Shown piece after piece: positions 1-5,979 of a DNA stretch of 6,320 nt. The notes under the pieces were generated by a model. That model saw nothing but the letters and a program-made list of their open reading frames with translations. It ran no database searches and was not told the DNA's origin. The stretch's first letter is position 1, and each line of letters starts with the position of its first letter. Source of the DNA: Campylobacterales bacterium (lineage in GTDB: Bacteria > Campylobacterota > Campylobacteria > Campylobacterales > Nitratiruptoraceae). The stretch covers positions 1-6,320 of the forward strand of contig JAMOUF010000150.1 in NCBI GenBank assembly GCA_027068245.1, in the 5' to 3' direction. Both the position numbers and the translations under genes were made by a program.

Positions 1-188
1 CTTTGGCAAAGGGCGGCAGCGGAGACGTGCTAACGGGCCTCATCGGAGCCCTTTTGGCGCAGGGCTACAATCCGCTTGATGCGGCCATAAACGGCACGCT
101 GGCACACGCTTTGGCCTCGAGGATGGTGGATGTGGATGATTTTGCCCTGACTCCTTCTGATTTGATAGAGGCGGTTGCGAGGATATGA
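1..188 (+). CDS. nnrD: ADP/ATP-dependent NAD(P)H-hydrate dehydratase, C-terminal end (5' partial)
   Basis: The reading frame is open from the left edge and covers the last ~60 residues of a YjeF C-terminal (ribokinase-like) domain. That enzyme dehydrates the damaged cofactors NADHX and NADPHX back to NADH and NADPH in the cytoplasm, using ADP or ATP. The diagnostic piece is [11 protein letters not shown] right at the edge, whose GSGD carries the family's catalytic Asp and nucleotide-binding loop. It is followed by the typical helix (A..N.TLAHALA) and a C-terminal [10 protein letters not shown], which resembles the usual end of the family. The TTG at base 3 is an internal Leu codon and not a start. 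Because the 5' part is missing, it cannot be seen whether the protein also carries the N-terminal epimerase domain (bifunctional Nnr). The TGA stop (186-188) overlaps the purN ATG in an ATGA, which implies co-transcription and translational coupling. Confidence 0.88.
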   Translation, partial: LAKGGSGDVLTGLIGALLAQGYNPLDAAINGTLAHALASRMVDVDDFALTPSDLIEAVARI

Positions 189-766
189 AAAGGATAGTCG
201 TTCTTTTTAGCGGCAACGGGACGAATCTGGAAAATATAGCCAAAAAACTTCCAAAAGATATAAAAATCACCAAGGCCATTACCAACAATCCGGATGCATA
301 CGGGATAGAGCGGGCCAAAAGGCTTGGAATAGAGGTTGAGGTGATAGACCATAAAAAGTTCTCCTCCAGAGAGGATTTCGACAAAACTCTGGTAAACTCC
401 ATAAAAGCTGCCAAGCCTCATCTGGTGGTTCTGGCCGGATTTATGAGGATTTTAACTCCCATCTTTACTGGTGCCGTAAAAAACGCCATCAATATCCACC
501 CATCTCTGCTTCCCTGTTTCAAAGGCTCAGGAGCGATAAAAAGAAGTTACGAAAGCGGTATGAGAGTAGCCGGCGTAACCATCCACTGGGTTGAGGAGGA
601 GCTGGATGGGGGAGCCATTATAGAGCAGGAGTGTTTCAAAAGGGGTGATGAGAGTTTGGAGGAGTTCGAGGAAAAAATCCACGCTTTGGAGTATGAGCTC
701 TATCCAAGGGTCATTGAAAAAATCTTAAAGCCAAAAAGAGCCCGGCACCCATCAAAGAGAGGGTAA
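185..766 (+). CDS. purN: phosphoribosylglycinamide formyltransferase (GAR transformylase)
   Basis: This 193-residue protein transfers the formyl group of 10-formyltetrahydrofolate to GAR, the third step of de novo purine synthesis in the cytoplasm. The N-terminal FSGNGTNL (residues 8-15) is the phosphate-binding loop of PurN. The catalytic triad of the family is present: Asn103 and His105 in INIHPSLLP, and Asp141 in EELDGGAII. The folate-side motif [16 protein letters not shown] is intact. The length is within the normal PurN range. The ATG overlaps the preceding stop codon, and a GAGG lies just 2 bases before it, so initiation probably depends on coupling with nnrD. The last ~12 residues are basic ([12 protein letters not shown]), lie beyond the conserved fold, and are encoded opposite the 3' end of the convergent membrane-protein gene. 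No terminator hairpin with a T-run was seen downstream. Confidence 0.95.
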   Translation: MKRIVVLFSGNGTNLENIAKKLPKDIKITKAITNNPDAYGIERAKRLGIEVEVIDHKKFSSREDFDKTLVNSIKAAKPHLVVLAGFMRILTPIFTGAVKNAINIHPSLLPCFKGSGAIKRSYESGMRVAGVTIHWVEEELDGGAIIEQECFKRGDESLEEFEEKIHALEYELYPRVIEKILKPKRARHPSKRG

Positions 767-1979
767 GCACAAAGAATTTGCCAAGCTCCCATCCAAGCTC
801 TTTGCCCCCTATCCAAAAGGCAAGCCCCCATTTTACGATGGAGTTGGTTACGGATGCTATGACGATACCGGCCATTGCCGCTTTTTGATCCAGCCCGCCC
901 TCCTTTGCCATCTCGCTAAGCGATAGTGTAACGGCGTCCACGTCGGTGATGCCGGATAGAAACGAGACTATATAGACTCCAATCTCTCCATATCGTTGTT
1001 CCACAAAGGCGATGGCTCCGTAGATGATGCCAAAGAGCAGCCCGAACTTTATCGCTTCGCTAAGCTGCAGCGGGTTTTTGGATATTGCCTCGTTTTCCAG
1101 GTTTATATCCGCGTTTTGGGAGTGTTTGTAAAGATAGTAGCTGTAAAGCAGTCCGGATATGGAGGCCAGCAGGTATGGGATGGAGAGTTTTGCGGCAAGC
1201 TCCACGTTTATCACCATCGCCTCAAAAAGCACCCTAAGATACATAAAGGTGCAGGCTATGGCGATACCGCCGGCGTAGTTTTTCAAAAATCTGCGCTGGG
1301 TTCTATACATCTGCGCCAGGGTGATGGTAACGGCGGTGGATGAGATAAGCCCACCGGCCGCGCCTGTGATAAATATACCGTGCTTGTGTCCCAAAACCTT
1401 GATAGCCACATAGCCTATAAAGCTGATGGAGGCTATGATGACGGCCATCAGCCAGGTTTTGTAAGGATTGAAAAGATGATATGGCCCAATCATCCTGTCC
1501 GGAAGGATTGGAAGGATGACGAATGTCATCACCAGCAGTAAAATCACCGAGTGAACGTCTTTTGGAGAGATTTTTTGCTCCAGCTCCTGAAGTTTGGGCT
1601 TTATCTCCAGTAGCACAATCACCAAAACGGCTATGAATATTGCATACCTATCAAGTCCCAGATAGACCATCAGCCCAAGCAGATAGGTGATGATGGCGGA
1701 AATCTGGGTGGTGATGCCGAGCTTGTTTATCTTTTTTACCTTTACCACATATGTCATGGCGATAAAGAGTGATACGACTATGAAGCTAAGCAGCGAGAAG
1801 TATTCGACGCTCTCCCCAATCCATCCGCTGAGGTACCCAAGCAGGGCTATGAGGGCAAATGTGCGGCTCCCCATAAATCCGGGCTCGTTTTTCCGGATAG
1901 AAGAGAGGGCCCTTTGAAGCCCTATCATAAAACCGATTAGCAAAACCGTGACGAGGGATTTCAGTATTTCGTTATCCAC
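711..1979 (-). CDS. MgtC/SapB-type integral membrane protein with DUF4010 domain
   Basis: This 422-residue, very hydrophobic inner-membrane protein has roughly a dozen predicted helices. The N-terminal part (residues ~8-130) resembles the MgtC/SapB membrane domain, with an N-terminal helix followed by GSRTFALIALLG (37-48). The remainder matches the DUF4010 pattern, with conserved small-residue stretches GGLISSTAVTITL (209-221) and SGITDVDAVTLS (342-353). The biochemical role of DUF4010 proteins is not established. MgtC relatives are linked to Mg2+ limitation and ATP-synthase control, but that cannot be transferred here. The start is GTG (bases 1979-1977), chosen because AAGGA lies 6 bases upstream (1990-1986) and the protein begins with a natural first helix. 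Its last 56 bp overlap the end of purN tail to tail. It is transcribed divergently from thiG. Confidence 0.85.
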   Translation of the reverse strand: MDNEILKSLVTVLLIGFMIGLQRALSSIRKNEPGFMGSRTFALIALLGYLSGWIGESVEYFSLLSFIVVSLFIAMTYVVKVKKINKLGITTQISAIITYLLGLMVYLGLDRYAIFIAVLVIVLLEIKPKLQELEQKISPKDVHSVILLLVMTFVILPILPDRMIGPYHLFNPYKTWLMAVIIASISFIGYVAIKVLGHKHGIFITGAAGGLISSTAVTITLAQMYRTQRRFLKNYAGGIAIACTFMYLRVLFEAMVINVELAAKLSIPYLLASISGLLYSYYLYKHSQNADINLENEAISKNPLQLSEAIKFGLLFGIIYGAIAFVEQRYGEIGVYIVSFLSGITDVDAVTLSLSEMAKEGGLDQKAAMAGIVIASVTNSIVKWGLAFWIGGKELGWELGKFFVLTLSLMGAGLFLALRFFQ

Positions 1980-2013
1980 TTTTTTTCCTTAATGGAGCTG
2001 GTCTGTTTTTATT

Positions 2014-2041
2014 ATTATATCCCTTTTGACTAAAATATCAA
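2014..2041 (-). promoter_or_regulatory. Predicted sigma-70-type promoter of the DUF4010 membrane-protein gene
   Basis: Read on the - strand, TTGATA (2041-2036, 5 of 6 to consensus) is followed after 16 bases by TATAAT (2019-2014, perfect). Transcription would start near 2007, giving a leader of about 28 nt that contains the AAGGA ribosome site. It interleaves with the thiG promoter on the other strand. Confidence 0.7.
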
Positions 2042-2054
2042 TTTAAAGTAAAAT
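2026..2054 (+). promoter_or_regulatory. Predicted sigma-70-type promoter of thiG
   Basis: TTGACT (2026-2031, 5 of 6) and TAAAAT (2049-2054, 5 of 6) are separated by exactly 17 bases. A start near 2061 leaves a leader of only ~25 nt before the ATG, ending in AGGGGG (2075-2080), 5 bases from the start codon. That leader is far too short for a TPP riboswitch. Confidence 0.7.
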
Positions 2055-2085
2055 AAGACAAAAATTATCCTATTAGGGGGACAGT

Positions 2086-2865
2086 ATGGCCGACATTTTG
2101 AAGATTGGAAAGTATGAGTTTACAAGCAGACTTATAGTGGGAAGCGGAAAGTATCCCGATTTTAAAACCACATACGACGCCACCGTAGCCAGTGGTGCGG
2201 AGATGATAACCGTGGCTGTGAGACGCGTCAACATAACCGACCCGAACAAAGAGAACCTGATGGACTACTTCAAAGATAGCGACATAAAGCTTCTTCCAAA
2301 CAGCGCCGGATGCACCACCGCCGAGGAGGCGATAACGCTTTTTAAGATGGTGAGGGAGGCTACCGGGATAGATATCATAAAACTCGAAATCATAGGCGAT
2401 ACCGAAAAGACCCTATATCCGGACGTGATAGAGACGATAAAGGCCTGCGAGGTGCTTGCCAAAGACGGATTTACCGTTATGGCATATACCAACGACGACC
2501 CGATAGTAGCCAAAAAGCTCGAAGCCGCCGGTGCTGCCGCCGTGATGCCCCTGGCCGCACCCATAGGCAGTGGGCTTGGGATACAAAACAGATATAACGT
2601 GGTCTTCGTTAAAGAGGCGGTAAGCGTGCCCGTTATCGTGGATGCCGGGGTTGGATGCGCCAGTGACGCGGCAATCGCCATGGAGCTTGGAGCGGACGGG
2701 GTTTTGACGAACACGGCCATTGCCCAGGCTAAAAACCCAATCCTGATGGCAGAGGCTATGAAAAACGCGGTAATTGCGGGCAGGATGAGCTACCTGGCCG
2801 GAAGAATTCCAAAAAAACCCTACGCAACTGCCAGCAGCCCCAGTGAGGGGATGGTGCAGTTTTAA
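2086..2865 (+). CDS. thiG: thiazole synthase
   Basis: This 259-residue TIM-barrel enzyme builds the thiazole phosphate half of thiamine from 1-deoxy-D-xylulose 5-phosphate, dehydroglycine and the ThiS thiocarboxylate. Family signatures run the full length: [10 protein letters not shown] near the start, AVRRVNI (44-50), LLPNSAGC (69-76), and IIKLEIIGD (97-105). Lys99 is the Schiff-base lysine that attaches the sugar substrate. [15 protein letters not shown] (154-168) and [12 protein letters not shown] (185-196) form the phosphate-binding side, followed by [10 protein letters not shown]. The C-terminal [18 protein letters not shown] is the usual ThiG tail. The length is typical. The ATG is preceded by AGGGGG at 5 bases. 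No thiS, thiH, thiO or thiF lies next to it in this window, so it appears to be a single-gene unit, or its partners are elsewhere. It ends at a shared hairpin. Confidence 0.97.
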   Translation: MADILKIGKYEFTSRLIVGSGKYPDFKTTYDATVASGAEMITVAVRRVNITDPNKENLMDYFKDSDIKLLPNSAGCTTAEEAITLFKMVREATGIDIIKLEIIGDTEKTLYPDVIETIKACEVLAKDGFTVMAYTNDDPIVAKKLEAAGAAAVMPLAAPIGSGLGIQNRYNVVFVKEAVSVPVIVDAGVGCASDAAIAMELGADGVLTNTAIAQAKNPILMAEAMKNAVIAGRMSYLAGRIPKKPYATASSPSEGMVQF

Positions 2866-2897
2866 AAGAGGCTCTTTTTAAGCCTCTTTAGATTTTT
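2865..2897. terminator. Hairpin shared by convergent thiG and transporter genes, likely bidirectional terminator
   Basis: A 9-bp perfect stem pairs AAAGAGGCT (2865-2873) with AGCCTCTTT (2881-2889) around a 7-base loop. It begins inside the thiG stop codon and its right arm covers most of the transporter TAA stop (2890-2888). On the + strand it is followed, after a short gap, by TTTTT (2893-2897). On the - strand the stem itself ends in a run of Ts and continues into TTTT. The U-tracts are short, so the efficiency in each direction is uncertain. Confidence 0.7.
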
Positions 2898-4234
2898 ATA
2901 ATTCCCATAAGGTTTAACATCATAAATATAAGGGCCAAAGGGGCGATATAGCGGATGGAGAACCTCCAGATTAAAAAGGCCCTTCTTCCCATCTCTTTTC
3001 CCACATATTTGTAAGCCCTCTCCTTTTGCAGCACATACCCCACGAAGACGGCTATCAAAAATCCCCCAAGGGGCAGCAGGATGGAGTCGGTGGTATATTC
3101 GAGTATATCAAAAAGCGGTTTGCCTCCTATGCTAAATATCTTGCCCCAGGCATTGGAGTAGGATAAAATGGCCCCGATACCCACAATCCAGTAGACCAGG
3201 CTTATGACGATGACAGCCTTTGCCCTGGTGAACTTGAACCTGTCTATCAGATACTGCACCACGGGCTCCACAAGGCTGATGGCCGATGTTATACCGGCAA
3301 ATGCCAGAGCCAGAAAGAACAAAAATGCGAACACCGTTCCAAGGGTTCCGAAGTTGTTTAAAATAGTTGGCAGCGATATGAAAACAAGTCCAGGTCCCTG
3401 GGAGGGCTGGGCTCCAAACTCAAACAGAAAACTAAATATCACAAGCCCCGCCACAAGGGCTATAAGCGTATCCATAAAGGTGACTATGAAGGCCGTTTTT
3501 GGGATGGATGCGTCTTTTGGCAGTGACGCGGCATATGTCATGATGGCCCCCATACCCAAAGAGAGGGTAAAAAATGAGTGGCCGATAGCCCTGATAAACG
3601 CCTCTGAGTTCAAATCCTCCCATCTTGGCTCGAACATAAATTTCAAAGCCTTTGAAAATCCCTCAAGGCTGAAAGCGTAAAGCAGCAGTCCAAAAAGTAT
3701 TATCATCAGTGCCGGCATCAAAATCAGGTTTATCTTCTCGATACCGCCCTTTATCCCCCTATAAACGATATATCCCACCAAAATAACCGCCACCGTATGG
3801 AAAAATATCTGTATCAGCACCTGGTTCGCCACCAGGTCGTTGAATATCCCTTTGGCCTCCTGGGTGCTTTGTGGCAGGCCGCCAAATACCAAAAAGAGGT
3901 AGTAGAAAATCCAGCCTATCACCACCGAGTAGAAGGTCATGATGATGATGCCGTTAAATCCCATAAAACCGGCGAATCTCCACCACTCCTTCTTTTTTGG
4001 GGCCACTCTTTCAAAACTTGTCACCGTATCGGCCCTGCCAAGGGCGCCTATGAGCATCTCGGCAATCATCACGGCGAACCCGATGAAGGCGATAGTGATA
4101 AGATATACGGCAACGAAGGCTCCACCGCCGTATTCTCCCGTCATATAGGGAAACTTCCATATGTTTCCAAGCCCCACGGCACTCCCCGCCGCCGCCAGGA
4201 TAAAGCCTATTTTGCTGAATCTTTGGATTTTCAA
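2888..4234 (-). CDS. Sodium-dependent transporter of the neurotransmitter:sodium symporter (NSS/SNF, LeuT-fold) family
   Basis: This 448-residue inner-membrane protein has ~11-12 helices, the usual size of short bacterial NSS proteins (LeuT, MhsT, TnaT type). These couple Na+ entry to uptake of amino acids. Helix 1 carries GSAVGLGNIWKFPY (17-30), with Gly17, Ala19, Val20 and Asn24 at the LeuT sodium-ligand positions. Helix 6 has FFTLSLGMGAIMTYA, with Thr223 at the LeuT Thr254 position. Helix 8 has AGITSAIS, with Ala313, Thr316 and Ser317 matching the second sodium site. Asp255 lies about where LeuT has Asn286 (alignment by eye). The substrate cannot be told from the sequence. The start is TTG (4234-4232), set by AGGAG 5 bases upstream (4244-4240). 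The only nearby ATG (4239-4237) is out of frame and stops after two codons. It is a single-gene unit between its own promoter and the shared hairpin. Confidence 0.92.
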   Translation of the reverse strand: MKIQRFSKIGFILAAAGSAVGLGNIWKFPYMTGEYGGGAFVAVYLITIAFIGFAVMIAEMLIGALGRADTVTSFERVAPKKKEWWRFAGFMGFNGIIIMTFYSVVIGWIFYYLFLVFGGLPQSTQEAKGIFNDLVANQVLIQIFFHTVAVILVGYIVYRGIKGGIEKINLILMPALMIILFGLLLYAFSLEGFSKALKFMFEPRWEDLNSEAFIRAIGHSFFTLSLGMGAIMTYAASLPKDASIPKTAFIVTFMDTLIALVAGLVIFSFLFEFGAQPSQGPGLVFISLPTILNNFGTLGTVFAFLFFLALAFAGITSAISLVEPVVQYLIDRFKFTRAKAVIVISLVYWIVGIGAILSYSNAWGKIFSIGGKPLFDILEYTTDSILLPLGGFLIAVFVGYVLQKERAYKYVGKEMGRRAFLIWRFSIRYIAPLALIFMMLNLMGIIKI

Positions 4235-4259
4235 CGCATCTCCTGCTTTTTTTTACATT

Positions 4260-4268
4260 ATTATATCA
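4260..4268 (-). promoter_or_regulatory. Predicted extended -10 promoter of the NSS transporter gene
   Basis: On the - strand TGATATAAT (4268-4260) is a perfect TATAAT with the TGn extension. No good -35 hexamer lies 16-18 bases upstream, as expected for an extended -10 promoter. Transcription would start near 4253, giving a leader of about 18 nt with the AGGAG site. The rest of this 176-bp gap (about 4269-4366) shows no gene or clear structure. Confidence 0.55.
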
Positions 4269-4366
4269 AGTTGTGACATCTATGAGTGTAGGTTTTTTTC
4301 ATAGTGTGCGCGGAAAGGGGAGATTTGGGAGACTTTGGAAACCATTTTTCTACAAGCGCTCATATC

Positions 4367-4395
4367 TTGACAAAGGAAAACTTTTTGAATATAAT
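4367..4395 (+). promoter_or_regulatory. Perfect-consensus sigma-70 promoter of the tRNA cluster
   Basis: TTGACA (4367-4372) and TATAAT (4390-4395) both match consensus at all six positions and are 17 bases apart, the optimal spacing. A start near 4402 leaves a ~9-nt 5' leader before tRNA-Pro. No promoter was seen between the tRNA genes, so all five are probably one transcript. Confidence 0.9.
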
Positions 4396-4410
4396 TTCAG
4401 TCCAGTTGTT

Positions 4411-4488
4411 CGGGGCGTAGCGCAGTCTGGTTAGCGCACCTGGTTTGGGACCAGGGGGTCGGGGGTTCGAATCCCTCCGCCCCGACCA
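4411..4488 (+). tRNA. tRNA-Pro (anticodon TGG)
   Basis: The acceptor stem CGGGGCG (4411-4417) pairs fully with CGCCCCG (4478-4484), followed by A73 and an encoded CCA (4486-4488). The anticodon stem CCTGG/CCAGG encloses TTTGGGA, with anticodon TGG at 4446-4448. The T arm has GGTTCGAATCC. C1-G72 is typical of bacterial tRNA-Pro. With a modified U34 it may read all CCN codons. It is the first gene of the cluster. Confidence 0.97.
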
Positions 4489-4506
4489 TTTTGACAAAAC
4501 CACGAT

Positions 4507-4584
4507 GGTGGGTGTAGCTCAGGTGGTTAGAGCACCAGATTGTGGCTCTGGGGGTCGCCGGTTCGAGTCCGGTCATCCACCCCA
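4507..4584 (+). tRNA. tRNA-His (anticodon GTG)
   Basis: GTGGGTG (4508-4514) pairs with CATCCAC (4574-4580), including one G-U pair. G-1 (4507) faces C73 (4581), the identity element for histidyl-tRNA synthetase, and CCA is encoded at 4582-4584. The anticodon stem CCAGA/TCTGG encloses TTGTGGC, with anticodon GTG at 4542-4544. It reads CAC and CAU. It lies 18 bp after tRNA-Pro. Confidence 0.97.
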
Positions 4585-4647
4585 TTTGCTTTTGAGCCTT
4601 TGATAGTGTGGGAAAGAATTAAACCATTTTATGCCTATGGGTCATGT

Positions 4648-4724
4648 GCGCCCGTAGCTCAATTGGATAGAGCAACGGACTTCGGATCCGTAGGTTAGAG
4701 GTTCGACTCCTCTCGGGCGTGCCA
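4648..4724 (+). tRNA. tRNA-Arg (anticodon TCG)
   Basis: The acceptor stem GCGCCCG (4648-4654) pairs with CGGGCGT (4714-4720), with a G1-U72 wobble at the end. Discriminator G73 and CCA (4722-4724) are encoded. The anticodon stem ACGGA/TCCGT encloses CTTCGGA, with anticodon TCG at 4682-4684, for CGA and possibly other CGN codons. The body closely resembles the next tRNA-Arg. The 63-bp gap before it (4585-4647) is the largest in the cluster and shows no promoter. Confidence 0.96.
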
Positions 4725-4743
4725 AACTTTGCAGCCCTTTGAC

Positions 4744-4820
4744 GCGCTCGTAGCTCAGCTGGATAGAGCAACGGCCTTCTAAGCCGTAGGTCCCAGGTTC
4801 GAATCCTGGCGGGCGTACCA
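4744..4820 (+). tRNA. tRNA-Arg (anticodon TCT)
   Basis: GCGCTCG (4744-4750) pairs with CGGGCGT (4810-4816), with G-U pairs at 1-72 and one internal position. A73 and CCA (4818-4820) follow. The anticodon stem ACGGC/GCCGT encloses CTTCTAA, with anticodon TCT at 4778-4780, reading AGA and AGG. These codons are common in the neighbouring genes. The D arm is nearly identical to that of the preceding Arg-TCG gene. Confidence 0.96.
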
Positions 4821-4827
4821 CTGTTAT

Positions 4828-4912
4828 GCGGACGTGGCGGAATTGGCAGACGCGCCAGACTTAGGATCTGGTGCCGCAAGGCGTGGAGGTTCAAGTCCTC
4901 TCGTCCGCACCA
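4828..4912 (+). tRNA. tRNA-Leu (anticodon TAG)
   Basis: GCGGACG (4828-4834) pairs with CGTCCGC (4902-4908), followed by A73 and CCA (4910-4912). The anticodon stem CCAGA/TCTGG encloses CTTAGGA, with anticodon TAG at 4862-4864, for CUA and related CUN codons. It has the long class II variable arm, with a GCC-GCAA-GGC hairpin. It is the last gene of the cluster. No hairpin terminator follows; the Fic gene's stop codon lies 10 bp downstream on the other strand. Confidence 0.97.
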
Positions 4913-4922
4913 CTTGTTTAAC

Positions 4923-5969
4923 CTATCTACTCAATACCTCAACGAATTCTTTATTGATATAATATTTCGCTTTACCGACTTTTTGCTCTTCAAGCAAACC
5001 TATAAAGGATAACTGTTTCAAGTATTTTGAGGCTGTCTGTCTTGTGATACTGAGGTGCTTTTCCAAAAATTCAATTTTGGTGTATGGATTCATAAAAAGC
5101 AGTTCCACCAACTCTTTTGAGTATATTTTAGGGAGTTTCTCCTGGATAATTTCGGCTTGTTTATCCATTAACGCTTTTATATCTTCAATGGTTCTTATCG
5201 TGTCTTTTGAGGTCTCTTCCACCGCTTCGAGCATAAAGAGGATATATTCTTCCCAGCTTTGCTGTTGGTGTAGTTTAGCTAATAATTCATAATATTTATC
5301 TTTGTTTTGGATAATGTATTCACTTATATAAAGTATAGGCAAATTAAGCAGGTCTTTATATACCAAATACAATACGTTAAGTATTCTTCCCGTTCTACCA
5401 TTGCCGTCGTAAAAAGGGTGTATCGCTTCAAATTGAAAATGAATAATCGCCATTTTTATCAAATAGTCAAAATCCTCCAAACTGTCATCATTTATATACT
5501 GCTCCAAATTATCAAGCAAATCCATAATTTCATTAAAACTCTGCGGCGGTGTATATACAACTTCACCTTTTGAGTTTTTAAGCCGTGTTCCGGATTGTTT
5601 TCTTATTCCGGCGTTATTATCAACGATAATTGACTGCACTTCCACTAAATGCTTAATTAACAGCAGTCTATCTTTTTGTAACAGCTCATAACCTTTAAGC
5701 AGAGCTTCTTTATATCTTTGGACTTCTTTGGTATCTCTTGATACTTCAAACTCAATTTCCGCTTTGTAAAGCTCGTCGTTTGTAGTTACTATGTTTTCTA
5801 TTTCACTGCTTGATTTTGCCTCTTTAAGAATAAGAGAGTTAATCAAGACATATTGATTGGGGATAATGTTTGCAACTCCGTTAAGAAGTGATAACGCTCT
5901 GTTTGCTGAAATTGATTTTTTTAATACTTTTTTGGTTTCAATATCTTTATTTAAAGGTAATTTATTCAT
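4923..5969 (-). CDS. Fic-domain protein (class II, self-inhibited) with C-terminal winged helix, likely AMP-transferase
   Basis: This 348-residue soluble protein resembles stand-alone Fic proteins of the Shewanella SoFic type (Fic_N, Fic, then winged helix). The complete active-site motif HPFYDGNGRTGR spans 184-195: His184 is the catalytic base, Asp188 the metal ligand, and Gly189 to Arg195 the phosphate loop. VVYTPPQS (137-144) fits the target-binding flap. SSEIEN (54-59) matches the inhibitory (S/T)xxxE(G/N) motif near the N terminus, with Glu58 as the residue that blocks ATP in class II Fic proteins. Residues ~283-345 form a predicted winged helix, with the recognition-helix stretch ITRQTASKYLKQL and a wing near EQKVGKAKYYI. 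Family members usually transfer AMP from ATP to Ser, Thr or Tyr of target proteins or of themselves; the target here is unknown. The start ATG has AAGG 6 bases upstream. The gene is clearly AT-richer than its neighbours and lies behind a tRNA cluster, which suggests transfer. There is no separate antitoxin gene. Confidence 0.93.
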   Translation of the reverse strand: MNKLPLNKDIETKKVLKKSISANRALSLLNGVANIIPNQYVLINSLILKEAKSSSEIENIVTTNDELYKAEIEFEVSRDTKEVQRYKEALLKGYELLQKDRLLLIKHLVEVQSIIVDNNAGIRKQSGTRLKNSKGEVVYTPPQSFNEIMDLLDNLEQYINDDSLEDFDYLIKMAIIHFQFEAIHPFYDGNGRTGRILNVLYLVYKDLLNLPILYISEYIIQNKDKYYELLAKLHQQQSWEEYILFMLEAVEETSKDTIRTIEDIKALMDKQAEIIQEKLPKIYSKELVELLFMNPYTKIEFLEKHLSITRQTASKYLKQLSFIGLLEEQKVGKAKYYINKEFVEVLSR

Positions 5970-5979
5970 CTTCTGCCTT

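Noticed and set aside
996..1343. Open frames on the + strand opposite the DUF4010 gene (also 1687-1917)
   Set aside because: They lie wholly inside a well-supported membrane-protein gene, lack ribosome sites and family motifs, and look like shadows.
2055..2085. TPP riboswitch before thiG
   Set aside because: Only ~25-30 bases separate the predicted start of transcription from the ATG, and no thi-box-like sequence is visible.
3204..4276. Open frames opposite the NSS transporter gene (3204-3680, 3797-4276, 3939-4148)
   Set aside because: They are antisense shadows of a gene with conserved helix motifs along its whole length; they have no recognisable domain.
4280..4304. Inverted repeat CTATGA (4280-4285) / TCATAG (4299-4304) upstream of the transporter
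   Set aside because: The arms are only 6 bp, around a 13-base spacer with a T-run. It is too short to distinguish from chance, and its position relative to the promoter (upstream) fits no clear operator.
4397..4894. Two open frames on the - strand across the tRNA genes (4397-4585 and 4619-4894) with EGFEPPT/GLEPATPR-like and ARIRTWDLRLRR-like peptides
   Set aside because: These are the well-known spurious proteins produced by reading antisense to tRNA genes. The conserved T-arm and D-arm sequences create the similarity between such peptides.
4885..4912. tRNA-Leu 3' end as an att site for the fic block
   Set aside because: No second copy of the tRNA 3' end was found in 4913-6320, and there is no integrase gene, so an attachment site cannot be supported.
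4982..4998. Hairpin TTTGCT/AGCAAA as terminator of the tRNA transcript
   Set aside because: The stem is a 6-bp AT-rich one inside the fic coding region, with no following T-tract on the + strand; it is probably just coding sequence.
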